From assembly GCA_041398965.1 (NCBI GenBank), contig JAWKTT010000004.1, positions 62,001-126,000 of the forward strand: DNA of 64,000 bases, written 5' to 3'. Made by a program: the position numbers and the translations under genes. The notes under the pieces were generated by a model. It saw nothing but the letters and a program-made list of their open reading frames with translations. It had not been told where the DNA came from and made no database searches. Shown here piece after piece: positions 1 to 7,648 of this stretch (positions are counted from its first letter, which is position 1; every line of letters starts with the position of its first letter). This stretch comes from JAWKTT01 sp041398965. GTDB lineage: Bacteria > Planctomycetota > Planctomycetia > Planctomycetales > Planctomycetaceae.

Positions 1-1
1 C

Positions 2-166
2 AATCCCCGGCTCGAGACCAAAGGCTCGAGCGTCACGACGACACCACCTGGACGAGCGAACATCGAAACGCCAGCCATCACCCCGGGCCCGAAAACATCG
101 CCGGGTATGAAGGTTCTGGTTCCCAAACCTGTTCTCAAAACGGTCCCATCGCAGGCATTCCCATGA
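2..166 (+). CDS. C-terminal end of an upstream gene (partial)
   Basis: An open frame enters from the left edge and stops at a TGA overlapping the ATG of the next gene (ATGA, 163-166). The 54 visible residues are rich in Pro, Thr and Lys (PPGRANIE, PKPVLKTVP) and show no domain. The four-base overlap with the following gene and the sensible codon use suggest a real gene end and translational coupling. The function cannot be told. A second open frame through the same bases, in phase with the next gene, makes this uncertain. Confidence 0.4.
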   Translation, partial: NPRLETKGSSVTTTPPGRANIETPAITPGPKTSPGMKVLVPKPVLKTVPSQAFP

Positions 167-1746
167 CGTTCTTTCGATCCTTGTTGCTGACTGCTCTGGT
201 CCTATCCAGCGGCGCGGTCTCCGTTCAAGCTCAAGATGTCAACGAACTGACGGCCAAAGATGTCAAACCGGCCTTTCAGATCGAGCCGGTTGTCCAGCGA
301 GTCGCCGGTCGACGTGGCACGCCACTCGAATTCGAGTTTAAGATCACCTCGCTGTTGCGTTCAACGAATGTCGGCATTCGGGCCGTTTCGATGACACAGG
401 ACGAGACGGGAGCGATTCTCACCGATGTCGACAGTCCGGCCCCGAATGAAATTCAGCTTCAAACACCTGAGAACATCAAGCTCATCGACGGCAAGGAAAG
501 CGTCATCAAAGGGACGATCCGTCTCCCCACGACGAACACCCCATTTCTTGTGTACGGCGTGTTGGTGACGGACTTTGGCCAAGACCTGGCCAATGGTCCT
601 GCCGAAGCTGCTGGCGGGGCAAGTGTCGGGATTCAATTCATCACCCGTTACCTTCTGCGAATCGAAGTCGACGTCGAAGGAGTTCGGCCAACCGATGCTG
701 GCAAGTTGACCATCGAAGAACCTCAACTCCGAGAGGTTAACGGCTATCCTCAGGTCGATCTATTTGTCGTCAACAACACGGAAAGCCCAATCGAGTTCCA
801 ACTGGATTGCCGTCTGTCGAGCCTCGCAGACCCGACGCAGAGCAAGTCCTTTCCACTCGGGATGCCGGTTCGAGTCAACCTTCCGGCTCCCGAAAAGCAT
901 GTTGCCCGCATACTCCCGGGCGCTCGAGTGAGGATGCAGGAGTTTGTCCCGCATGCCGTCTTCCCCGGACAGACAACACTTGACGTCAGCATCATCTCCA
1001 ATCGGCGGACGTGGAAGACTGCGAGCTTCCCTCTGATGGTTGAGGAGAATATGTTCCCCGGCCAGGGGGCGGCTGTTACCGCGATCGCTCCGGGCATTAG
1101 CGCCTCCCCCGCTCAGTTAGAACTCTCAATGCAATCCGGCGGAGCACGTTACGTCTCCGTCTCGTTGACCAACAGTAGCAAAGATCCGGTGACCTTCGAG
1201 CTGCAACCTCGGGAATTGGACGGGACTCCAGCATCCTGGTTCGCGATTCGTCCCGAGTCGTGTACTGTGCAGCCGGGCGGAAATCGTAAAGTGTTGGTGA
1301 CGTTAGGGACCGAACGATCTGCAACAGAAGACATGTACGGCCGTCTCGCCATCGAAGCAAAGTCCCCTGTCGGCGATAGCGTCGGCAGTTCCTCTGTGGC
1401 GGTTGCACTCATCTCTCGCGGTGAAGGTGAGGCGAAACTCGAAGTGGGGGAACTTGGCTGGGGCGAAGAGCGAGGGGCCTCTGCCGTCATGCTTCCGGTG
1501 ACGAACACGGGAGATCGACAGGCGGCCCTTGATGCTCGCATGGTGATGACTCACATTGAATCCTCGAAGCGGACCACTTATTCAGCCGGCTATGGCAAGT
1601 GGTTACTTCCGACCGATCAGACGACCCTCAAGTTTCGGATGCCCAATAAACTCCCTGGGGGACGATACGAATTGAAGATCCTCTTGCGAACTGCCCCCGA
1701 TGCTCCTCTGATGCAACTTTCGACACTGGTCGAAATCTCCGATTGA
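163..1746 (+). CDS. Secreted protein with Ig-like/NEW3-like repeats, function unknown
   Basis: A 527-residue protein with a clear Sec signal peptide (hydrophobic LLLTALVLSSGAV, cleavage likely after VQAQ near residue 24). The rest is beta-rich, with repeated patterns such as VVNNTESPIEFQL, SLTNSSKDPVTFEL and PVTNTGDRQAAL. These resemble the Ig-like folds of COG1470/NEW3-type domains, where a conserved NxS/T turn precedes a beta strand. No catalytic motif is visible. It is probably periplasmic or surface-exposed and structural or binding in role. It follows a partial gene with a four-base overlap, so the two may be co-transcribed. It is convergent with manA downstream. Confidence 0.75.
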   Translation: MTFFRSLLLTALVLSSGAVSVQAQDVNELTAKDVKPAFQIEPVVQRVAGRRGTPLEFEFKITSLLRSTNVGIRAVSMTQDETGAILTDVDSPAPNEIQLQTPENIKLIDGKESVIKGTIRLPTTNTPFLVYGVLVTDFGQDLANGPAEAAGGASVGIQFITRYLLRIEVDVEGVRPTDAGKLTIEEPQLREVNGYPQVDLFVVNNTESPIEFQLDCRLSSLADPTQSKSFPLGMPVRVNLPAPEKHVARILPGARVRMQEFVPHAVFPGQTTLDVSIISNRRTWKTASFPLMVEENMFPGQGAAVTAIAPGISASPAQLELSMQSGGARYVSVSLTNSSKDPVTFELQPRELDGTPASWFAIRPESCTVQPGGNRKVLVTLGTERSATEDMYGRLAIEAKSPVGDSVGSSSVAVALISRGEGEAKLEVGELGWGEERGASAVMLPVTNTGDRQAALDARMVMTHIESSKRTTYSAGYGKWLLPTDQTTLKFRMPNKLPGGRYELKILLRTAPDAPLMQLSTLVEISD

Positions 1747-1803
1747 TGTCCGCGACACACACCGATCAAAGTCAAACAACCCGGTTGTCGGCCCCGATTA
1801 CCG

Positions 1804-2877
1804 TCACGGAACAAAGACGTCGAGCAACGTGAGGTTGCCATCGGGCTGAATCGACAACGGTGGACACGATGCCGGAAGCAGAATGGTCTGTCCGATCGAC
1901 AATGGAAAGACCTCGATTCCATTAGCTCTTGATGATCCGATGCAGCGCACATCTGCCGGAACTGGATTCGTAATGGGGCTCGTTTCGTTATCCTGTCGCA
2001 GATGCCCGTTCCCGTCGAGAACCATCAGAATATGAAACCGATCATCCAGACGGACATGGAATGGGTCACGTGAAAGGTAACGGTGTATCACGAAGTGCTC
2101 ACACGCGACAATCTGCTCGACCTGAATCGCATCATCGGCTGTCAACGTCTTGCTGAGAACAGTCTCCGGCCGTTGCGGTTCGATTGGTCCGCGATCGAAG
2201 TCGATGCACTTCATCGCCTGCTTGAGATGCAAAGGTCGAGGTCGCCCCTGTTGATCGAGTCGCCCCCAGTCCGATAGCCGATAGGTAATGTCACTGGTCT
2301 GTTGCACCTCAGCGAGCAGTATTCCCTCGCCGATGGCATGGACCGTCCCCGCCGGAACGAAGACCACATCGCCCGCTTGGACCGACAGTCGATGCAAACA
2401 GTCTTCGAGTTCACTCGCAGCAAGTTTGGATTCCAGCATGGGGCGGTCGACATGTTGCTTTAGCCCAACAAACAATTGGCTTTCCGGCTCGGCAGCCAAA
2501 ATGACCCATGCTTCGGACTTACCATTCTGGTGCAACCCCATCTCGTCGGTGTCAAGTTGAGCCACTTGATTGTCGTCGGGATGGACCTGCACTGAGATGC
2601 GATCGTGAGCGTCCAGAAACTTCAGCAGCAGCGGGAACTGTGTTCGTTGCGAATGTTGACCGAGCAGTTCATGTGGAAAGTCCCGAACAAGTTCGTGCAG
2701 CGTCTTTCCCGCCCAAGTCCCTCGATCGACCACCGACTGATCGATCCCGTGATCGCAGATTTCCCAACTCTCGGCATAGTCGGCCCCATCCGGAAGCGGC
2801 TTGCCGAGCATTGTCCCGAGTCGTCGCCCCCCCCAGCGGGTCCGCTTCAAGACCGGATGAAATGTCAAAGGACCCAT
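1804..2877 (-). CDS. manA: Mannose-6-phosphate isomerase, class I-like
   Basis: A 357-residue cytosolic zinc enzyme that interconverts mannose 6-phosphate and fructose 6-phosphate. The N-terminus (KRTRWGGRRLGTMLGK) is typical of the short bacterial phosphomannose isomerases. The zinc-site motif QVHPDD lies near residue 98, followed by GKSEAWVIL and VPAGTVHAIGEGILLAEVQQ, which carry the remaining metal ligands, and by the YRLSDWGR block. The length matches the Bacillus ManA/Pmi type rather than the longer E. coli enzyme. The ATG at 2877 is the only sensible start. No sugar-nucleotide genes sit beside it, so its role in GDP-mannose synthesis or mannose use is inferred. Confidence 0.9.
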   Translation of the reverse strand: MGPLTFHPVLKRTRWGGRRLGTMLGKPLPDGADYAESWEICDHGIDQSVVDRGTWAGKTLHELVRDFPHELLGQHSQRTQFPLLLKFLDAHDRISVQVHPDDNQVAQLDTDEMGLHQNGKSEAWVILAAEPESQLFVGLKQHVDRPMLESKLAASELEDCLHRLSVQAGDVVFVPAGTVHAIGEGILLAEVQQTSDITYRLSDWGRLDQQGRPRPLHLKQAMKCIDFDRGPIEPQRPETVLSKTLTADDAIQVEQIVACEHFVIHRYLSRDPFHVRLDDRFHILMVLDGNGHLRQDNETSPITNPVPADVRCIGSSRANGIEVFPLSIGQTILLPASCPPLSIQPDGNLTLLDVFVP

Positions 2878-3048
2878 GTCGTAGAAATCCGCGTTCAGAG
2901 TCGTCTCTCATGATGTGACGACACGTCACACGCCAACATCCCTCCGCCCCTCCAGCATAATGACTCCCGCCCCCACTTCACAACGCAGATATCAACGGCC
3001 CCGCCACCCAAGCGACTTGGGGCACCTCAACTTGCTGGAGCATCAGCG

Positions 3049-4611
3049 TTAACCGATGACGAGAGCCGGGGCGATGCTGCGACGTTGAAGGACGCGGTCC
3101 CCGGCTTCGCGTATCGCTTGCATCAACGCATCGAGGTGGGTCTCGGAAGTCAGTGGGTTCATGACGGCAACCCGAAGTGTCCCGTTGCCTGCCAACGTCG
3201 TCTGCACGATGTAAAATTCGCCCGAGTGAATCAGTTCCCGTCGGACATCGCGGTTGAACTGGCCGAGGTCTTCCAATGACATTTCGCGCATGGATTCCGG
3301 GATGTAGCGGAAGCAAACGATGTTGCACTCGGGCTCGTGCAAAGGGAGGAAGTCTTCCGCCGCACTCAGTCGATGGTAGAAACGTTCCGCCAGACCACAG
3401 ACGCGGTCGATGAGATCGCGGAACAGGTTAATGCCGAACAACGACCATAGGCCCCACAGGCCGAAGGCCGAACGCTTCGTACACTCGACCGACATTCGCC
3501 CGCCGTCGTACATGCTGGTATCTTCTGGTTGCGAAGGGTCAAAGAGATAAGGAGCCTCTTGTTGAAACGCCGCAAAAAGGTGCTCCCGTTTTCGGTAGAA
3601 AACGAACGCACAGAGTGCCGGGACGAACATCATCTTGTGGGCATCGCACACAAAGCTGTCTGCCCTCTCGATCCCGGAAAGGAGATGTCGATAGCGGTCA
3701 CTGAAGATCAGCGGTCCACCATGAGCGGCATCGACATGAAACCAGACGCCGTAACGTTGGCAGAGGTCGGCGATGTCATGCAGCCGATCGAAGACACCGG
3801 TTGGCGTTGAACAAGCACAGGCACAGACAGCAAGCACTGGTTGCCCCCGTTCTTGCAGATCGCGAAGGATGTCGTCAAGAGCCGCGACATCAATGCGGCG
3901 GTCGGCATCGAGTGGGAGTCGAATGACGTTGTTGGTCCCGAGCCCGAGCATCCCGGCGGCTCGTGTCAGGCAATAATGGACGTCGGCATGCACCAACAGG
4001 ACCGGGGTGAGTGCCGAGGTTCCATCGGCGTTCTTGCCAAAGCCTCGTTCCCAGGACTGCGGGAAAACAACATTGCGAGCTGTCAGCATGGCGGTAAGGT
4101 TTGCCAGCGATCCGCCGTGTGTCATCAGTCCGCCAAAATCGCCACGATTCCACCCAAAGAGTGAGCCAAGTTCATCAACGAGCGCTCGTTCGACAGCGGT
4201 CCCCCAAGGTCCCATCTCGTAGATGGCCATTGCCTGATTCGTGAGCGTGCCGAGTGCGTCGAACATGGCCGCGACCGGGGACGATGCAGGGACTTGATGT
4301 CCGATGTAACGCGGGTCGTGGATGTTCTGGCCGTGACTCAGGATGTCGTTCATCAGCGAGAGGAATCGCTGTTCGAGGTCGGTCCCCTCCAACGCTCCTG
4401 GAAGGTTGTTACCGGCCTGCAACTGAGCCGTTGCGGCTGAGATGTTCTCTTGCGGATGGTGCCAGTTGAGCACCCGTTCCTGGCTGTGCATGACACTGTC
4501 GAAGTGCTCCTGCATTCGCGAGGCGAGCAGGTGCAATAGTCGACCGGCGTTTTCGGGGGCCCATGCTGCTGCGATTCGTTCACTCAGGTGGTCTGATGGG
4601 CCGTCGATCAT
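3049..4611 (-). CDS. PLP-dependent group II decarboxylase
   Basis: A 520-residue protein of the DDC/GAD fold-type I family, which decarboxylates amino acids. The PLP lysine is K326 in DAHKMMFVP. The PLP-nitrogen aspartate is D294 in FHVDAAHGG. The ring-stacking histidine is probably H212 (HADVHYC). The MTHGGSLANLTA glycine loop is also present. The active-site lysine is followed by MM rather than the W/L common in aromatic and glutamate decarboxylases, so the substrate cannot be named; glutamate, aspartate or 2,4-diaminobutyrate are possible. Its ATG overlaps the stop of the MoxR gene by four bases (ATGA), so the two are translated together. Confidence 0.85.
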   Translation of the reverse strand: MIDGPSDHLSERIAAAWAPENAGRLLHLLASRMQEHFDSVMHSQERVLNWHHPQENISAATAQLQAGNNLPGALEGTDLEQRFLSLMNDILSHGQNIHDPRYIGHQVPASSPVAAMFDALGTLTNQAMAIYEMGPWGTAVERALVDELGSLFGWNRGDFGGLMTHGGSLANLTAMLTARNVVFPQSWERGFGKNADGTSALTPVLLVHADVHYCLTRAAGMLGLGTNNVIRLPLDADRRIDVAALDDILRDLQERGQPVLAVCACACSTPTGVFDRLHDIADLCQRYGVWFHVDAAHGGPLIFSDRYRHLLSGIERADSFVCDAHKMMFVPALCAFVFYRKREHLFAAFQQEAPYLFDPSQPEDTSMYDGGRMSVECTKRSAFGLWGLWSLFGINLFRDLIDRVCGLAERFYHRLSAAEDFLPLHEPECNIVCFRYIPESMREMSLEDLGQFNRDVRRELIHSGEFYIVQTTLAGNGTLRVAVMNPLTSETHLDALMQAIREAGDRVLQRRSIAPALVIG

Positions 4612-5624
4612 TTGTATTTCGGAATGGAGGGTTCGGGAATTTCCTGGAGCAGTTTACGAATGATACCGTCGGTGTCATAGCCCTCGGCCTGAGCCTGAAA
4701 GTTCGCGGCGATGCGATGCCGTAACACCGGAATGGCGGCTCGACGGATGTCTTCAAAGGCGATGGCGGGGCGGGCATCCATCGCGGCAAACGCTCTTGCC
4801 CCGTGAATGAGGTATTGCCCCGCACGAGGTCCCGCTCCCCAGTCGATCAATTCTTTGACGAATTTCGGGGCGGTTGCGTCCGCAGGTCGGGTTGCTCGAA
4901 CGAGTCGGGCGATGTAGTTAATCATCAGTGGACCGATTTCGATCATGTTGATCTGCTTTTGCAGAAACAGGATCGCCTTAGCCGACAACACTTTCCGAAC
5001 CTCGGGCCGTTCATCGGTCGTTGTCGCGACAAGAATCTTTTCTTCTTCAGCCAGGCTCGGATAGTCCACCTTGATGTTGAACATGAAACGGTCCAACTGC
5101 GCTTCTGGGAGAGGATAAGTCCCTTCTTGCTCGATCGGGTTTTGAGTGGCGATAACGAAGAAAGGATCGGGGAGATCAAACGTCTGCTGACCGGCAGTCA
5201 CCTCCCGTTCCTGCATGGCCTGCAACAGAGCAGCCTGTGTTTTCGGCGGGGTCCGGTTGATTTCGTCGGCCAGTAGAATATTGGTGAAGACGGGACCGTT
5301 CACAAAGCGGAACTCTCGGCGACCGGATTCCGATTCTTCCAGCACGTTGGTCCCGGTGATGTCGGAAGGCATGAGGTCGGGAGTAAACTGAATTCGCTTG
5401 AACTCGACGTCGAGAATCTTCGCGATGGTGCTCACAACCAAAGTTTTTGCAAGTCCTGGAACCCCTACCAGAAGACAATGCCCACGAGTAAAGATGGCCG
5501 CCAGAATTTGTTCGATGACGTCGTCTTGACCGACGATAACCTTGTGCAGTTCTTCGACCATCACCTCTCGGTGCTTCCGGAATTTCTCGAGGAAGTCATC
5601 AAAGTCGCGTCGATCAACAGCCAC
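4608..5624 (-). CDS. MoxR-family AAA+ ATPase
   Basis: A MoxR-type ATPase acting as a chaperone or assembly factor in the cytosol. Seen in order: a start-proximal helix (HKVIVGQDDVIEQ), Walker A GVPGLAKT, the GTNVLEE loop, Walker B LLADEINR followed by TPPKTQAALLQAMQE, sensor 1 ATQNPIEQEG and the C-terminal lid (PRAGQYLIHGARAFA). The frame is open up to an ATG at 5783, but those first 53 residues do not look like the family. I prefer the GTG at 5624 (start VAVDRRDFDDFLEKF), giving 338 residues, close to the usual size. MoxR genes normally sit beside DUF58 and VWA genes. Here the coupled downstream gene is a PLP decarboxylase and no DUF58 gene is present. Confidence 0.88.
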   Translation of the reverse strand: MAVDRRDFDDFLEKFRKHREVMVEELHKVIVGQDDVIEQILAAIFTRGHCLLVGVPGLAKTLVVSTIAKILDVEFKRIQFTPDLMPSDITGTNVLEESESGRREFRFVNGPVFTNILLADEINRTPPKTQAALLQAMQEREVTAGQQTFDLPDPFFVIATQNPIEQEGTYPLPEAQLDRFMFNIKVDYPSLAEEEKILVATTTDERPEVRKVLSAKAILFLQKQINMIEIGPLMINYIARLVRATRPADATAPKFVKELIDWGAGPRAGQYLIHGARAFAAMDARPAIAFEDIRRAAIPVLRHRIAANFQAQAEGYDTDGIIRKLLQEIPEPSIPKYK

Positions 5625-5830
5625 AGGACACCCGTCATGAAAGAAGATTGTCAGTAGACCCCTCGCCCCGGACTGGTGAGAGGAACCCCCCATCAGTTCC
5701 CGGAACTCGGCAGCGGCAAAGTTTAGCAACCATCGCCCCGCGGATGTAGCGGACTCGCCCCACTTGTTTTGCGACGGGGGCATTCCCCCATGTCAACTCC
5801 CCAAACCGGAGGCGTCAGCCGACGCGAGGA

Positions 5831-6027
5831 TCCTTCTCCCCCGCAGACGACGCGGCGACTTCAGACAGCGTACCAACGGGGGAGAAGGATGGGATGAGGG
5901 GGTATCTGTGGACGCCATTTCAACACGCTTGTGAAGTGGATGCCGCTTCCGATTCTCCCTCATCCCGGCCCTCTCCCACGGGAAAGGCCATCAAAATAAG
6001 AACGTCGACAGTGGGGGAGAGGGAGAG
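5831..6027. repeat. Intergenic patch of G/C-run inverted repeats
   Basis: A perfect 13-base inverted repeat (tccttctcccccg at 5831-5843, its complement at 5877-5889) can form a stem with a 33-base loop. The right arm extends as a purine run to 5902. A second imperfect pair follows, 5955-5981 (ctccctcatccc... ctctcccac) against 6011-6023 (gtgggggagaggg). The 5878-5902 arm is also roughly complementary to 5955-5980. The two genes around it run in the same direction. It looks like a REP- or MITE-like intergenic unit. A terminator role for the upstream HlyD gene is possible. Confidence 0.5.
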
Positions 6028-6139
6028 ACTGACTGCAAACATCACAAGTTGGCGAGGATTACAACCCGAGGCATGCCCTCATACGCGAGAGGGAACTCAA
6101 GTCAAAACGATGGACCAAAGGGGAGAGCCGCAAGGCTCA

Positions 6140-7648
6140 TTACTTGGGGGGCTTGATCGGCTTTTTCTCTTTTTCGGTTTTGCCACCATCGTCTTCTGCC
6201 CGGACCGGTGGAAAGCCATTAAGTTGTCGCCAGACTTCCCACCAAAGAGGAACCGTTTCGAGCAGCACCCAGCCGTTGGCACGAACCCCTTGTTTGAGAT
6301 AACGCTGATCCGGCCAGGGATCATCAGTCTTGTCGGGGCGAATCAGGACGCGGAACTTCCCCTTTCCGTCGTCAGTGGCATCCACCGAGACGATCTCGCC
6401 GCCGAAGGTGCCAACGGCGACCGAGGGCCAACCGGAAAACTGCACCGCAGGCCAACCTTCAAATTGCAGCCGGACATGATGACCGGCGCGGACCAAAGGA
6501 GCATCATTGCCATTGAGCCAAACCTGTACAGCCCGGTCACTGGTGTTAGGAATGATCGTACAGATCGGGTCCCCTTCCTTCAGCACGGAGGACCCAAAGT
6601 TTGGAGAAATCTGCACAATGATGCCATCGATCGGCGACGTCAGGACCTGGTTCGACTGGACGGCAACCTTCCGCTCCATCTCGCGCAGTTCCTTCTCCAT
6701 CTTGGCCAGTTCACTCTCGGACTTCAGGATGTCTCCCTCGGCCTTCGCTGCTTCACTCAGAGACTTTTGATACAAACCGTGTGCGTAGTCGATGTCAACC
6801 TGCGCCTTCTCGATATACCCTTTGCGGTCTTCTTTCTTACCGGAAAGTTCCTTCTCTGCGGCGGCGACGTCAGCTTTGGCCTTACGGACCTTCCCTTTCG
6901 CTGCGTTGAGCTTTGCGTCGACTTCCTGCACCTTCTGCAACGCGATGTTCTCCATTTTGTATAGCATCTGCAGACGTTCGAGTTCTTGCTCTAATTGCGG
7001 AATCGCAGCCTCTTCGATGGCGAGTTGCTCGATCACCGAGTTCACCTTCTCCTCGGCCGCGGCAACATACGCATTCTGTGCTGCGATCACCTGCTCCTTG
7101 ACGAGCATGTAGCTCTTCTCCTGTCGCTGCCAGACTTCGATCAGTTGCAAAGCAGCATCTCGGGAATCTCGACTCGTGTGAATCTGCTCGCTCGCTGCGC
7201 GAACGGTCTCCTGCGTGTGAATTAACTGTTGTTGGAGTCGCGAAGCGTAATCTTCATCGAGGTCGCGAATCTCGGCGATCAACTGCCCCTTGACGACACT
7301 GGCGTTCTCGAAGATGCCGTCGCCCCACTGCACAATGCGTCCTTTGATGGGGGACTCGATGACTTGCTGGCGTTCAAATGGGTCGAACGCCACGACGTTG
7401 CCACTCCCCTTGACCGACTGTTGCCAAGGGGCGAATGCCATAAGTCCGATGGTCACCAGAAGTGCCAGAAACAGGACCTTGGCAATGGTCCGTGCGATGC
7501 GCGAGGACCGAGCCAATCGTAGCGAAGGCATGACGGTTTCGCTATAGGCGACCGGTGCCAGCATGGTGCGACGACGGGAAGTTCGGGGCCCCGCAGGTCG
7601 CATGCTTTGTCCGTGCCCGTCCGTCGAATTCTCGCGATGACTAACCAT
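6140..7648 (-). CDS. HlyD-family periplasmic adaptor (membrane fusion protein)
   Basis: A 502-residue adaptor for a type I-like export system. It has a cytoplasmic N-tail of about 45 residues and one membrane helix (KVLFLALLVTIGLMAFAPW). A barrel-sandwich half-motif follows (GRIVQWGDGIFENASVVKGQLIAEI). Next comes a coiled coil of roughly 230 residues rich in Glu, Ala, Lys and Gln, then the second half of the lipoyl-like domain (SPIDGIIVQISPNFGSSVLKEGDPI) and a C-terminal beta-barrel. The C-terminus is very basic and Lys/Glu-rich (KTEKEKKPIKPPK). Its start overlaps the stop of the ABC exporter by eight bases, so the two form one transcript and presumably one complex spanning the inner membrane and periplasm. 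Confidence 0.88.
   Translation of the reverse strand: MVSHRENSTDGHGQSMRPAGPRTSRRRTMLAPVAYSETVMPSLRLARSSRIARTIAKVLFLALLVTIGLMAFAPWQQSVKGSGNVVAFDPFERQQVIESPIKGRIVQWGDGIFENASVVKGQLIAEIRDLDEDYASRLQQQLIHTQETVRAASEQIHTSRDSRDAALQLIEVWQRQEKSYMLVKEQVIAAQNAYVAAAEEKVNSVIEQLAIEEAAIPQLEQELERLQMLYKMENIALQKVQEVDAKLNAAKGKVRKAKADVAAAEKELSGKKEDRKGYIEKAQVDIDYAHGLYQKSLSEAAKAEGDILKSESELAKMEKELREMERKVAVQSNQVLTSPIDGIIVQISPNFGSSVLKEGDPICTIIPNTSDRAVQVWLNGNDAPLVRAGHHVRLQFEGWPAVQFSGWPSVAVGTFGGEIVSVDATDDGKGKFRVLIRPDKTDDPWPDQRYLKQGVRANGWVLLETVPLWWEVWRQLNGFPPVRAEDDGGKTEKEKKPIKPPK

Noticed and set aside
5894..6964. A 356-codon plus-strand open frame across the repeat patch and the HlyD gene
   Set aside because: It reads through repeats and then antisense to the coiled coil of the HlyD adaptor; no domain is seen.
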